A DNA stretch of 45,613 nt from Sulfitobacter sabulilitoris (GTDB lineage Bacteria; Pseudomonadota; Alphaproteobacteria; Rhodobacterales; Rhodobacteraceae), in the NCBI RefSeq assembly GCF_005887615.1, contig NZ_VANS01000010.1, forward strand, positions 1-45,613, given 5' to 3'. Numbering within the stretch: position 1 is the first letter of the stretch; every line of letters begins with the position of its first letter. Position numbers and translations under genes: made by a program. Under the pieces are notes generated by a model. It was not told the origin of the DNA. It made no database searches and worked only from the letters and a program-made list of their open reading frames with translations. This document shows positions 1 to 8,635 of the stretch, piece by piece.

Positions 1-299
1 AACCCCCGACCGTGCCACAGGTGGATATAAGCGCTAGAAGGCCGGTGCCCTACCGACTAGATTGCCCGGAAGCGATGAACAGGAGAACGACACCGCGATG
101 ACCACCGGCGCATCCGTATGGACCGGCAACCGGCTGATGGCGCGTGTTGCCCGCTCTTCGTCCTTCATCATCCTCGGCTACGGGGGGTCGCAGGCGATGC
201 GGCTGGCCGCCAACCTGATCCTGACGCGCCTGCTGTTTCCCGAGGCATTCGGATTGATGGCGCTGATCACAGTGGTGACGGTCGGGCTGGCCATGTTTT
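1..299. repeat. Left copy of 299-bp terminal direct repeat (circular overlap)
   Basis: Bases 1-299 are identical to bases 45315-45613, with no mismatch when read base by base. A perfect repeat at the two extreme ends of a sequence that also carries its own replication and partition genes is the usual mark of a circular molecule assembled slightly past its starting point. The unit length is therefore 45,314 bp. The repeat covers the divergent intergenic region and the first 202 bases of the flippase gene. A genuine terminal repeat of a linear element is the alternative, but nothing else suggests a linear plasmid or phage. Confidence 0.95.
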
Positions 300-1465
300 C
301 GGACGTTGGAATCGGGCCGTCGATTGCCCAAAGCAGACGCGGCGACGATCAGGCGTTTCTGGATACGGCCTGGACGGTTCAGGTGATGCGCGGGTTCGCG
401 CTTTGGGCCGTGGCGTGCCTTGCGGCCTATCCGGTGGCGCAATTCTACGGCGATGCCGCGTTGATGACCTATCTGCCGCTGGCCGGCGCGGCGCTGGCGG
501 TGGCCGGGTTCAACCCCACCCGGATCGAGACGGCGCACCGGCACCTGCTGATGGGGCGGCTGACCCTGCTGGATCTGGCCGCGCAGGCGCTTGGCATCGC
601 GTCGATGATCGCGCTTGCGATGGTGCTGCAATCGGTCGCGGCGCTGGTGATCGGGGGGGTGCTTCAGGCGCTGGCAAAGCTGGTGCTGACGCATCTGTTC
701 CTGCCCGGTCCGGCCAACCGCTTTCACTGGGAACGCGCCGCGCTGCGCGAACTGGTGGGCTTTGGCAAATGGATCTTCCTGAGCACCGCGCTTTGGTTCG
801 TGGCCAGTCAGGGCGACCGGGCCATTCTGGGCAAATTCCTCACGCTTGAATGGCTGGGCGTCTACAACATCGGGTATTTCCTGGCCAGCTTTCCCATGCT
901 TCTGGGCTCTGCCGTGTCGGGGCGGATCTTTTTGCCGGTATACCGTGAGACAGGCGCGGCCACCGGTGACGCGGGCAGCCGCAAGCTGCGGGTTTTGCGC
1001 TTTGGGCTGACGGGGGCGGTGCTGGTGTTGCTGGCGGTAATGGCGTTGGCAGGTCCGGCACTGGTAGGCGTGCTCTACGATGCGCGCTATGCGGCCGCGG
1101 GCGCGATGGTCGTGCTGATTGCCTGCATGCTGATGCCGCAGGTGATCGGGCTGTCCTATGACCAGGCGGCCTTGGCGGCGGGCGATTCATGGCGGTTTTT
1201 CATCTTTTGTGCGCTGCGGGCGGTCGCGCAGGTGTCGTGCCTGCTTGTCGGCGCGGTGCAGTACGGTCTGATGGGTGCCATACTGGGTATGGGCGTCGCC
1301 GGGGTCATCGTGCATCCGGCCCTGGTCTGGCTGGCGCGGCGGCATCGGGTCTGGGACCCGCTGCACGATGGCGTCTATGCCGCGCTGGCCCTTGTGTTCG
1401 GTGGCGGGGCGGTCTGGTTGAACTGGGCGGCGGTTATCGCGATGGCGGAGATCGTAACGGGATAG
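98..1465 (+). CDS. Polysaccharide flippase (Wzx-like, MATE/MVF superfamily)
   Basis: This 455-residue protein is almost entirely hydrophobic, with about 12-14 predicted membrane segments, and belongs by its look to the oligosaccharide flippase/polysaccharide biosynthesis family that moves undecaprenyl-linked repeat units across the inner membrane. The N-terminal GYGGSQAMRLAANLILTRLL and the following LMALITVVTVG segment are typical of this family. The ATG at 98 is preferred over an in-frame TTG at 62 because AGGAG lies at 81-85. Its stop is 9 bp from the stop of the Wzz-like gene, which runs the opposite way. Upstream, across the circle junction, it is divergent from the GT4 gene. The substrate is inferred from context only. 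Confidence 0.88.
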   Translation: MTTGASVWTGNRLMARVARSSSFIILGYGGSQAMRLAANLILTRLLFPEAFGLMALITVVTVGLAMFSDVGIGPSIAQSRRGDDQAFLDTAWTVQVMRGFALWAVACLAAYPVAQFYGDAALMTYLPLAGAALAVAGFNPTRIETAHRHLLMGRLTLLDLAAQALGIASMIALAMVLQSVAALVIGGVLQALAKLVLTHLFLPGPANRFHWERAALRELVGFGKWIFLSTALWFVASQGDRAILGKFLTLEWLGVYNIGYFLASFPMLLGSAVSGRIFLPVYRETGAATGDAGSRKLRVLRFGLTGAVLVLLAVMALAGPALVGVLYDARYAAAGAMVVLIACMLMPQVIGLSYDQAALAAGDSWRFFIFCALRAVAQVSCLLVGAVQYGLMGAILGMGVAGVIVHPALVWLARRHRVWDPLHDGVYAALALVFGGGAVWLNWAAVIAMAEIVTG

Positions 1466-1474
1466 CGATGCGCG

Positions 1475-2788
1475 TCAGTCGCCGCGGGTCAGGGCCTTGC
1501 CGTTCCGGTCGCGCCTGAGCGTCGAGGACCGGCGCGCGGCGCGCCAGACGGCAAAGCGTTCGCGGAACGTCGGCTTGGTGCGCGGCAGCTTCATCTCGGG
1601 GATAGACACCACGGGCAGTATGCCGATTTCACGCTGCATCTGTGCGGCCGTTCGAATGACCGGCGTGCGCAGATCCAGCAGGAAGGCGATCACCAGGGCC
1701 GCGATCACACTGCCGGCCGCACCCAGTACGGCCTTCTTCTTGCGGCTGGGCGTGATCGGGTAGTCGGGCAATTGCGCGGCCTCGATGATGGTCAGCCGTT
1801 CACCCTGTTCCGTCGCCTCGAGCCTGTACCCGATCTGGGCCTCGTTGCGGCGGGCCGCGACACCGTCGAGCTGGTTTTGCAACTGCTCCATCTGGCGGTC
1901 GAAGTCGATCAGGGCACGTTCGATTTCGGGGCTGGCGTCGATGCTGTCCGTCAACCGCCTGCGCCGTTCCTCGAGGATGGCGCGCTGCGCCTCAAGGCTC
2001 TGGATACGCCCGTTGATCTCGGCCTCGGTCCGCTCGATTGTGGCTTGCCGGGCGGTCCGGTCGATCTGTGTCAGCGCCAGACGCGCGGCGACAAGGTTAC
2101 GGTCGATCTCCAGCAGGGCGGTGTTCAGGCTGGCCACTTCGGCGCGGCGAAATTCGACACCGCCGGCGATCGACAGATCGTTTTCGGTGCGAAAGGCGGT
2201 GATTTCGGTTTCCAATGCTGCGATCTCGGCGACCAGGGCCGCTTCCTGCCGCTGAAAGAATTCAAGCGTCCGGCGGGTCTGCTCGGCGCGCTGCGCGGCG
2301 CTCAGGGTGCGGGTGCGTTCCGCGAACTCATGCGCGACCTGCTGCGCCAGTTCGGGGCTGCGCATGTCTGCGGTGATGGTCAGGACCGAAATCGTGCCGT
2401 CGTCCGCAAAGCCCTCGCGCGCGGCGGCAACACCTTCGATCGAAATCGCCTGGCGCAACCTGTCGATTTTCTCACTTGGTTTCAGGGCGGCCAGATCGGA
2501 ATAGAGATCGTATTTGTCGATGATGTCCTGAAGGTTGGTGCGTGCCATCAACTGCTGCTGGATAAGCTGCAACCGTCGCGCAGAGGAGCCTTCGACGGTT
2601 GATGGGGCCAGGTCGTTCGCGATTGTCGGCCGCTCGATCTGCAGAACTTCGGCAGAGCGGTACACATGCTGCTGCGTCCACGCGAGGAACAGCGAGATCA
2701 TCGCCCCCAGCACGATCACAACGGTCATCACACCCGCGCGACGGCGGATCATGTCGATCAGATCGTCCAGTGAATAAATCGGACCCAT
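1475..2788 (-). CDS. Wzz/GumC-type chain-length determinant protein
   Basis: A 437-residue inner-membrane polysaccharide co-polymerase. It has the standard plan: a short cytoplasmic N-terminus (MGPIYSLDDLIDMIRRR), a first membrane helix at about residues 19-36, a long periplasmic coiled-coil region rich in Glu, Gln, Arg and Ala at about 100-335, and a second membrane helix at about 350-370 (AAGSVIAALVIAFLLDL) preceded by a Pro-rich PDYPITPSRKKK stretch. After the second helix there is only a short basic tail. The kinase domain found in fused Wzc proteins is missing and is supplied by the separate P-loop gene upstream in the same operon. It should set polymer length together with the polymerase. 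Confidence 0.88.
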   Translation of the reverse strand: MGPIYSLDDLIDMIRRRAGVMTVVIVLGAMISLFLAWTQQHVYRSAEVLQIERPTIANDLAPSTVEGSSARRLQLIQQQLMARTNLQDIIDKYDLYSDLAALKPSEKIDRLRQAISIEGVAAAREGFADDGTISVLTITADMRSPELAQQVAHEFAERTRTLSAAQRAEQTRRTLEFFQRQEAALVAEIAALETEITAFRTENDLSIAGGVEFRRAEVASLNTALLEIDRNLVAARLALTQIDRTARQATIERTEAEINGRIQSLEAQRAILEERRRRLTDSIDASPEIERALIDFDRQMEQLQNQLDGVAARRNEAQIGYRLEATEQGERLTIIEAAQLPDYPITPSRKKKAVLGAAGSVIAALVIAFLLDLRTPVIRTAAQMQREIGILPVVSIPEMKLPRTKPTFRERFAVWRAARRSSTLRRDRNGKALTRGD

Positions 2789-2955
2789 TCACGTTCTTTC
2801 GAAGGCTAGGCCACATCGGGCCGGTATCTGCAGATCGCTGGACCCTGACACCGAACCGGATCGCGCGCACGACAAAATGCGGGCTAAACTATGACGATTT
2901 GATCATCCCCGTCAATTCCGCGTCACTGCGGTGCGACACCCCGCCGATCGGGCGG

Positions 2956-3837
2956 TCAGGAGTAGCTTTCGATGCCGGACGCGCGGGCCCGGTTCAGGAT
3001 CACGCCCAATAGCTGGGTCTGCCCGTCAAGGATGCGTTCGCATTCGGCGAGGTGCTTGGCCTGTGTCTGCGTCCCGTCCGAGATCAGCAACACGCCATCG
3101 ACCTGCGGCAGAAATGCGGCCACGTCGTCATGCGCCAGCATCGCGGGCATGTCATACAGCACGATGTCCGTCTGAAAGGTATTGCGCATCCGATCCAGCG
3201 TGCGGGCGGTGCGCGGATCGTGCAGACATTCGGCCGCATTCGCATCCGGTGTGCTGTTCAGACCCAGCGCAAGGGTGTCATTCGCGCGCACGATATGCCG
3301 CGCCAGCGGCGCTTCGCCCTGCAAAAACGCGCGCATGTCGCCTTCGCCGTGCAGATCCAGTGCATCGGCCACGCCCGGATTGCGCAGGTTCAGATCCATC
3401 AACACCGTGCGCGACCCCGGCACGCGCGACAGGCTGAGCGCGAGGTTGACGGCCGTGAAGGTGCTGCCGCAGCCGCTGGTGGGTGCGGAAATCGCGATCC
3501 TGCTCCAACCGTTCAGCTTGATCGTCTGGATAAGCCGGGTGCGCAGCAGGTCGAACGCCTTGGACGCGGCGGTTTCGCGGTGGAAATCGACCAGCGGGGC
3601 ATGCCCGAGGATATGACTGCGCACTCCGGGGGAAACGCCACGCAGATCCTGCCAGCGCGGGGCATCCGGATTGGTCAGATCGGTGCGCGCCGCGGATTTC
3701 ATCAGACGGTGCTGCATCGCCCGCTCGTGGCTGCGCTTGATCGGCTTGGGGCCCTTGGTCATCGGCTGTCCGCCTGGGGCAGGTGTCATCGCAGATACAA
3801 TGCCCGATCGGGTGTAGGATGAAAAACTGTCTTTCAT
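2956..3837 (-). CDS. CpsD/CapB-like P-loop protein with altered Walker A
   Basis: This 293-residue cytoplasmic protein resembles the kinase half of bacterial tyrosine kinases that partner Wzz-like proteins. Conserved landmarks are FHRETAASKAFDLLRTRL (about 85-102), a P-loop region SAPTSGCGSTFTAVNLALS (118-136), a Walker A' segment TVLMDLNLRNP with D148, and a Walker B-like segment IVLYDMP with D229. The P-loop reads GCGST where the family has G-x-G-K-[S/T]: the ATP-binding lysine is replaced by serine (AGC codon). There is no C-terminal tyrosine cluster, only one Tyr in the last three residues. It may be a pseudokinase or structural regulator of the Wzz protein. Start: the ATG at 3837 has only a weak GGGA upstream; internal ATGs at residues 17 and 26 are possible. 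Confidence 0.8.
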   Translation of the reverse strand: MKDSFSSYTRSGIVSAMTPAPGGQPMTKGPKPIKRSHERAMQHRLMKSAARTDLTNPDAPRWQDLRGVSPGVRSHILGHAPLVDFHRETAASKAFDLLRTRLIQTIKLNGWSRIAISAPTSGCGSTFTAVNLALSLSRVPGSRTVLMDLNLRNPGVADALDLHGEGDMRAFLQGEAPLARHIVRANDTLALGLNSTPDANAAECLHDPRTARTLDRMRNTFQTDIVLYDMPAMLAHDDVAAFLPQVDGVLLISDGTQTQAKHLAECERILDGQTQLLGVILNRARASGIESYS

Positions 3838-3938
3838 GGCAGGCGTGTCCCGTCGGCTTGTGCAGCGGTCTTGTCGTGCGGACCTGTCCCACCGACGGGG
3901 CCACATGCTTGGATATCTGCTGTGCCGGTCATCTGCGG

Positions 3939-4670
3939 TCAGTACCCCGTGCGGCGCAGAACCACGCCCACGGTTTTGAAGAGGATGACCAGATCGCGAA
4001 AGAACGACACCGTCTGGTGATAGACCGCGTCGGCCTCTCTGCGGTAGGAAAAATGCTGTTCGTTGCGCGCCGAGACCTGCCAAATGCCGGTCAGGCCGGG
4101 CTTGAGGGCGAAATACGCACGCGGATCGCCATAGATCGAGAGTTGATCCGGCATCATCGGGCGCGGACCGACAAGGCTCATGTCGCCCTTGAGCACGTTG
4201 AAAAGCTGCGGCAGTTCGTCGATCGACGTGCTGCGCAGAAGCCGGCCGACGGGCGTGATGCGCGGATCGTTCTTGAGCTTTTGCGTCTGGGCCCATTCGC
4301 GCTGCAGCTCGGGATCATTGGCAAGGTACTCGGCCAGAACCGCATCGGCATCGCGCGTCATCGTGCGCAGCTTGAGAATGGAAAACACGCGCCCGGACTG
4401 GCCCAGGCGGTTCTGCACATAGAACGGGTTGCCGCCCTCGATCCACAGCGCGACCGCACAGAGCGCGATCAGCGGCAAGGACACCGGCAAGCTGAGGATG
4501 ACGAGCATGACATCGAGCGCCTGTTTGCCGGTGAAACGATACCACCCCTTGCGGTGCCGTGTTCCAGCGTGACGGATAATTTCGGCGGGTGCAGAAAGCG
4601 CGCTGACGGCTTGGATCGGCACTATGCTTTTGCCCGACGGGCCGAAGCCGTCGAATGCATGTTTGGTCAT
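3939..4670 (-). CDS. ExoY-type undecaprenyl-phosphate sugar transferase
   Basis: A 243-residue membrane-bound initiating glycosyltransferase (bacterial sugar transferase family) that moves a sugar-1-phosphate, often galactose, to undecaprenyl phosphate as the first step of repeat-unit assembly. Seen directly: one hydrophobic helix after a basic stretch (LDVMLVILSLPVSLPLIALC), then the family signatures KLRTM, LPQLFNVLKGDMSLVGPRP and KPGLTGIWQVSAR. It lacks the four extra N-terminal helices of WbaP/PglB-long types, so it is the short ExoY form. The start at 4670 is chosen over an ATG at 4688 because a GGGGGG run lies just upstream of it. It is first in a leftward operon with the P-loop protein and the Wzz-like protein. 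The donor sugar cannot be read from the sequence. Confidence 0.92.
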   Translation of the reverse strand: MTKHAFDGFGPSGKSIVPIQAVSALSAPAEIIRHAGTRHRKGWYRFTGKQALDVMLVILSLPVSLPLIALCAVALWIEGGNPFYVQNRLGQSGRVFSILKLRTMTRDADAVLAEYLANDPELQREWAQTQKLKNDPRITPVGRLLRSTSIDELPQLFNVLKGDMSLVGPRPMMPDQLSIYGDPRAYFALKPGLTGIWQVSARNEQHFSYRREADAVYHQTVSFFRDLVILFKTVGVVLRRTGY

Positions 4671-5253
4671 ATGTACCCCCCAGGGCAAAACGCGATTTAC
4701 TCATTACCGGCGCAGTCGTTTCCGGCTGCACCCAACGGTCGTTCGTCGAGGTGACAGGCGACCCGAAAATCAACCTGAAATTGAAAATGCCCCGTAATTG
4801 AGCATCGCCAACACTGGTGACAACCCGAGTCGTCTGCCGTGGACAGCAGTACCATATTCTTGACACATTTTTGGCCTTTTTCGCCGAAACACACTGTTTC
4901 GAACTTTGGCTCTTTCACATCACAGGCGCGGTTTACTTGCGTTTTTTCCCCTATAACAGGGCAATAAAGCGGATCACGAGATTTGTGAACGTTGAGACGC
5001 GCGCTGACACAATCCGAAACCCGACCGGAAAAGTGGCATCAATGCGGCATGAGTAGGCATTTTGTTGCGCATCCGGACCCGTATGAAGCGGCCAGATCCT
5101 GCCGCAATCACCGGGAGAGGACCGCCCCCGCGCCAAGGGGCCGTGATTTGCGGCCTTCGGGAAACGGGCGCTTGCCCCCATGTGCGGCCACAGGCCATTG
5201 TGACGGGACGCCGCGGCAGGCGCTGTACCGCCCGACAGGAGACAAGATCCGCA
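4671..5253. other. 583-bp intergenic region between exoY-type gene and M20 gene
   Basis: No convincing gene lies here. The short open frames in it lack family features and good ribosome sites. The stretch 4790-4990 is clearly richer in A+T than its surroundings and must hold the promoter of the leftward polysaccharide operon and perhaps one for the rightward M20 gene. It contains a perfect 7-bp inverted repeat at 4885-4901. The stretch 5100-5240 is GC-rich with several short hairpins (for example GGCCG...CGGCC near 5142-5158 and GGGC/GCCC near 5167-5178) directly upstream of the M20 start. I do not recognise a known riboswitch in it. Confidence 0.6.
4885..4901. promoter_or_regulatory. Inverted repeat, candidate operator upstream of the exoY operon
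   Basis: CGAAACA-CAC-TGTTTCG is a perfect 7-bp inverted repeat with a 3-bp spacer, sitting in the A+T-rich part of the intergenic region about 215 bp before the exoY-type start codon. Its size fits a dimeric repressor or activator site. The cognate protein is not known. Confidence 0.4.
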
Positions 5254-6636
5254 ATGACCCGTATGTCCGCGATTGACTGCGCGACCCGCTATTTCGACAC
5301 CGGCGCGTTCAAGACCGATCTCGCCCATCTGGTCGCCATCGAAACCGAAAGCCAGACGCACGAAAAATCCTCTGAACTTCGCCGCTATCTGGATCAGGCG
5401 ATCGTGCCGCGACTGGCCGCACTAGGGTTCGGGTGCAGTGTGCATGAAAATCCGGACCCTGCGGGCGGGCCGCTGTTGATCGCGCAGCGGCACGAAGGGG
5501 CAGACCGGCCCACAGTTCTGAGCTATGGGCATGGTGACGTGATCCGCGCCCAGACCGGCATGTGGCGCGATGGATTGCACCCCTTCACATTGGTCGAAGA
5601 CGGGGACCGCCTTTACGGACGTGGCACCGCCGACAACAAGGGTCAGCATCTGATCAATATCGCCGCGCTTGAATCCGTGTTGGCGGTGCGCGGGTCGCTT
5701 GGGTTCAACTGCCGATATCTGATCGAGATGTCCGAAGAAACCGGATCGGCCGGTCTCGCCGCGTTTTGTGCCGCCCATAAATCCGACCTCGCCGCGGATG
5801 TGCTGATCGCGTCCGACGGGCCGCGACTTCAGCCCGATACGCCGACGATGTTCATGGGGTCGCGCGGCGCGGTGAATTTCGATCTGGTTGTCGATCTGCG
5901 CGATGGCGCGCATCATTCCGGCAATTGGGGCGGGTTGCTGGCGGATCCGGCCATGATCCTGTGCCAGGCGATCAGCACGATCACCGATGCACGCGGGCAG
6001 ATCCGCATCCCCGAATGGCGGCCCGACAGCCTCACGGATGATATTCGTGCGGCGCTGGCGCGGCTTCCCGTGGACACGCCGGGCAAACCGGAAATCGACC
6101 CTGATTGGGGTGAAAAGGGCCTGAGCCCTGCCGAACGCGCGTTTGGGTGGAACAGCTTTGCAGTTCTCGCCATGACCAGCGGCGTGCCCGATGCACCCGT
6201 GAACGCGATTTCGGGTTCGGCGCGCGCCACATGCCAGTTGCGGTTCGTGGTGGGCACCGACGCCGATGAGATCCTGCCCGCCTTGCGCCGCCATCTCGAT
6301 GCCGCCGGCTTCGGGCAGGTGCGCATCAAGGCACAAGAGGGCGCGGTCTTTGCGGCGACGCGACTTGATCCGTCACATCCTTGGGCCGAATTCGTCAAGA
6401 ACAGCCTTGAACGGACCGCGGGAACGCCGCCGCATGTGTTGCCAAATCTGGCGGGGTCGCTGCCCAACGACTGCTTTGCCGATGTTCTGGGCCTGCCGAC
6501 GATCTGGGTGCCGCATTCCCATCGCGGATGCAATCAGCACGCACCGAACGAACACGTCCTCAAACCGGTGTGCCGGGATGCATTGCGATTGATGGCGGGG
6601 CTGTTCTGGGACATCGGCGCGGGCCGCACCCCGTAG
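5254..6636 (+). CDS. M20-family zinc metallopeptidase/amidohydrolase
   Basis: A 460-residue cytosolic di-zinc hydrolase of the M20 (dipeptidase/ArgE/DapE) type, normal length. The metal and catalytic residues are all visible: H93 and D95 in YGHGDV, bridging D127 in YGRGTADNKGQ, the E161-E162 pair in MSEETGS, D188 in ASDGP and H429 in QHAPNE. The ATG at 5254 is chosen because AGGAGA lies at 5237-5242 and homology begins just after; the frame stays open further upstream but has no family features. The substrate is unknown. Given the neighbouring catabolic operon, hydrolysis of an N-acyl or amino-acid conjugate of an aromatic compound is possible, since some indoleacetyl-amino acid hydrolases are M20 enzymes, but this is inference. 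Confidence 0.85.
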   Translation: MTRMSAIDCATRYFDTGAFKTDLAHLVAIETESQTHEKSSELRRYLDQAIVPRLAALGFGCSVHENPDPAGGPLLIAQRHEGADRPTVLSYGHGDVIRAQTGMWRDGLHPFTLVEDGDRLYGRGTADNKGQHLINIAALESVLAVRGSLGFNCRYLIEMSEETGSAGLAAFCAAHKSDLAADVLIASDGPRLQPDTPTMFMGSRGAVNFDLVVDLRDGAHHSGNWGGLLADPAMILCQAISTITDARGQIRIPEWRPDSLTDDIRAALARLPVDTPGKPEIDPDWGEKGLSPAERAFGWNSFAVLAMTSGVPDAPVNAISGSARATCQLRFVVGTDADEILPALRRHLDAAGFGQVRIKAQEGAVFAATRLDPSHPWAEFVKNSLERTAGTPPHVLPNLAGSLPNDCFADVLGLPTIWVPHSHRGCNQHAPNEHVLKPVCRDALRLMAGLFWDIGAGRTP

Positions 6637-6675
6637 GCCCGTGGCCCACGCCCCCCGTAGGGACCAGATGCAAGT

Positions 6676-7965
6676 CTAAGGATCGGGTGCCGTGACCGGG
6701 GCGGGGCAGGGCACAATCGGCGTACCGGATCCGGTGGCGCGCGCAGGCTCGGGTCGCGTAAGCGCCGCGGTCTCAGGCATCCGGCGGTAAAGGACATATG
6801 CCACGCAGGCCGCCGCGCCCATGATCGGAATGAGAATCGCCATCGCGATGACCGCATCGCCCATCGCGGCCCCCAAGGACCCCATCAAAAGCCCCGAACC
6901 CATCTGAAAAAACCCGAGCATCGACGCGGCTGCACCGGCGTTGCGGCCAAAGGGGGCAAGCGCCGCGGTGGACATCGCAGGCATCACGAAGGCAATGCCG
7001 AACGCGTAGATGCCCACGGGAATCATCACGCCCAGAAAACTCGGCGTCCAGATCAGGCTCGACACCATGCCGACGCTGCCCAATGCGATGAACCCAAGGC
7101 CAATCGGCACCAGATCGTCCGACTTCATCCGCTGCATCAAGGATCGCACCACCAGCGACCCGACGAAAAAGCTGCCTGATTGCAGCAACATCCCGACCCC
7201 GAACTGAGCGGCGCCAAGACCCACGGCGCCCATCAGGATGAAGGGCAGAAAAGTCGCCTGCGCATAAAGCGCACCCAGGGCGCCCCCCATGACGGTGGCG
7301 GTCGTCAGGAAATGCCGGTTGGTCAGAAGCATCGCATAGCTTTGCCCCAGCGCACGGAAATTCAGCCGCGACCGATCCGCGACGACGGTTTCCTTCATCG
7401 CGAAAACGGCCACGGCAATCACCCCGAAGCCGATCAGTGCCATCAACACAAAGATCGACCGCCAGCCAAGGATCGGCAGCATCAGACCGCCGATCGTAGG
7501 GGCCAGCGCCGGGCCCAGGGCCAGTATGATCCCGATCAGGTTCATGATCCGCGACGATTGTTCGTCGGTGAAAAGATCCCGCACCAGCGCGCGCGAAATC
7601 GCGATTCCAGCCGAAGCGCCGATGCCCTGAACAAAGCGTGCGGCCATCAGCACCTCGACCGTCGGTGCAAACAGCGCCGCGATGCTGCCCAAACAATAGA
7701 TGCCCATGAACGCGATGGTGATCGGGCGCCGCCCCAGCGCATCGGACAGCGGCCCCGCGATCAACTGCGCAAAGGCAAAACCGCCGAAATACAGCGTCAG
7801 GGTCAGTTTGATGACCGCGTCCGTCGATCCGAAGGCGCGCACCAGTTCAGTCATCGCGGGCGTGTAGAGCGCCATCGAAACCGGACCGACCGCAACCAGC
7901 AGGGCGCCGATCAGGCTGACACGGCGTTCGGTCATCAGGGGCGTGGCAGGTGCCGTGCCGGTCAT
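6676..7965 (-). CDS. Bcr/CflA-type MFS efflux transporter
   Basis: A 429-residue protein with 12 predicted membrane helices. The MFS motif A appears between helices 2 and 3 as GPLSDALGRRP, and the helix 1 region (SLIGALLVAVGPVSMALYTPAM) and the helix 4-5 region (GASAGIAISRALVRDLF) match the Bcr/CflA drug and small-molecule exporter group. It starts inside the stop codon of the upstream MarR gene (ATGA overlap at 7962-7965), so the two are translationally coupled and the MarR protein is its probable regulator. It may export a toxic aromatic intermediate or an amino-acid-like metabolite. The substrate is not readable. Confidence 0.88.
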   Translation of the reverse strand: MTGTAPATPLMTERRVSLIGALLVAVGPVSMALYTPAMTELVRAFGSTDAVIKLTLTLYFGGFAFAQLIAGPLSDALGRRPITIAFMGIYCLGSIAALFAPTVEVLMAARFVQGIGASAGIAISRALVRDLFTDEQSSRIMNLIGIILALGPALAPTIGGLMLPILGWRSIFVLMALIGFGVIAVAVFAMKETVVADRSRLNFRALGQSYAMLLTNRHFLTTATVMGGALGALYAQATFLPFILMGAVGLGAAQFGVGMLLQSGSFFVGSLVVRSLMQRMKSDDLVPIGLGFIALGSVGMVSSLIWTPSFLGVMIPVGIYAFGIAFVMPAMSTAALAPFGRNAGAAASMLGFFQMGSGLLMGSLGAAMGDAVIAMAILIPIMGAAACVAYVLYRRMPETAALTRPEPARATGSGTPIVPCPAPVTAPDP

Positions 7966-8456
7966 GCCGGAACCCCCCGACCGGGCACAGCCGCGCGGCG
8001 TGCCTGTTCCAGGTTGCCACGCAGGCGCAGCGCCACGTCGCGAAACAGGGCCCAGTCGGCGTCGGAGATGTCACGCCGGGCCAGTGTCCTGGCGCGATCT
8101 CCGGCCTGGGCGATCTGTTCCAGCACGGCATCCGCGGCGGGAGTCAGTGTCACGATCTTCGCGCGGCGGTCGGACGGGTCCGTGCCGCGCGCGATCAGTC
8201 CCGCCTGCTCGAGCTTGTCAAGAAAGCCCGTCAGGCTCATCGGCGCGACGCCCAATCGGTCGGCAAGCTTGTTCTGCCGCGTCGCCCCGCAGCGCGCCAT
8301 ATGCGCCAGCACCCGCGCCTCTGCCGAGGTAACGGGAACGGCGCCGCGGTCGATCTCGCGCTCGAAAGCGGCGCGCATCAGACGCGCCAGATCGCCAGTC
8401 AGAAATCCAAGGCTGTCCGGGTCAATTCGGTTGGTCACGGAAGCGTCCTTCGTCAT
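7962..8456 (-). CDS. MarR-family transcriptional regulator (efflux regulator)
   Basis: A 164-residue winged-helix regulator. The DNA-binding segment is TRQNKLADRLGVAPMSLTGFLDKLEQAGLIARGTDPSDRRAKIVTL, read here as its parts: helix-turn-helix LADRLGVAPMSLTGFLDKLE, then the DRRAK wing. It is coupled by a 4-bp overlap to the MFS transporter downstream, the classic MarR-efflux arrangement in which the protein represses its own operon until a phenolic or similar ligand binds. An imperfect inverted repeat overlaps the likely -10 element just upstream of its start, fitting autorepression. Confidence 0.9.
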   Translation of the reverse strand: MTKDASVTNRIDPDSLGFLTGDLARLMRAAFEREIDRGAVPVTSAEARVLAHMARCGATRQNKLADRLGVAPMSLTGFLDKLEQAGLIARGTDPSDRRAKIVTLTPAADAVLEQIAQAGDRARTLARRDISDADWALFRDVALRLRGNLEQARRAAVPGRGVPA

Positions 8457-8463
8457 TTAGTAT

Positions 8464-8501
8464 GTCGGCCTTACTATATGGCTGACTTATAACGCGCGCA
8501 A
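8464..8501 (-). promoter_or_regulatory. Promoter and MarR-type operator for the MarR-MFS operon
   Basis: On the minus strand a -10 element TATAGT (8473-8478) is followed upstream after 17 bp by a weak -35 TTGCGC (8496-8501). The inverted repeat GTCGGCC-(9 bp)-GGCTGAC at 8464-8486, with one mismatch per arm, covers the -10 element. This position fits autorepression by the adjacent MarR protein. Confidence 0.5.
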
Positions 8502-8635
8502 CACAAGTCAACGCACAAGGAACTTGTTTTCCCGGCTTCCGGGCGTCGCGAACCGATTGATCGCACCGAACATACCGCCTGGCCGGGACAGCCAGATGTT
8601 ACCGATAATGCAGATTATGTAATCTTATCCAGAAG

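Noticed and set aside
50-727. Long antisense open frame over the flippase gene
   Set aside because: Its product is rich in Arg, His and Gln with no domain pattern, as expected for the reverse strand of a GC-rich coding region, while the plus-strand frame gives a clear membrane protein.
4817-5056. 79-codon open frame in the gap before the M20 gene
   Set aside because: It has no ribosome site, no recognisable motif and lies over the A+T-rich promoter region with the inverted repeat at 4885-4901.
8524-8543. Hairpin CCCGG-CTT-CCGGG next to a T-rich stretch, looking like an intrinsic terminator
   Set aside because: The T-rich run precedes the hairpin on the plus strand and becomes an A-run after it on the minus strand, so neither direction has the hairpin followed by U residues. 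The genes on both sides are read leftward.
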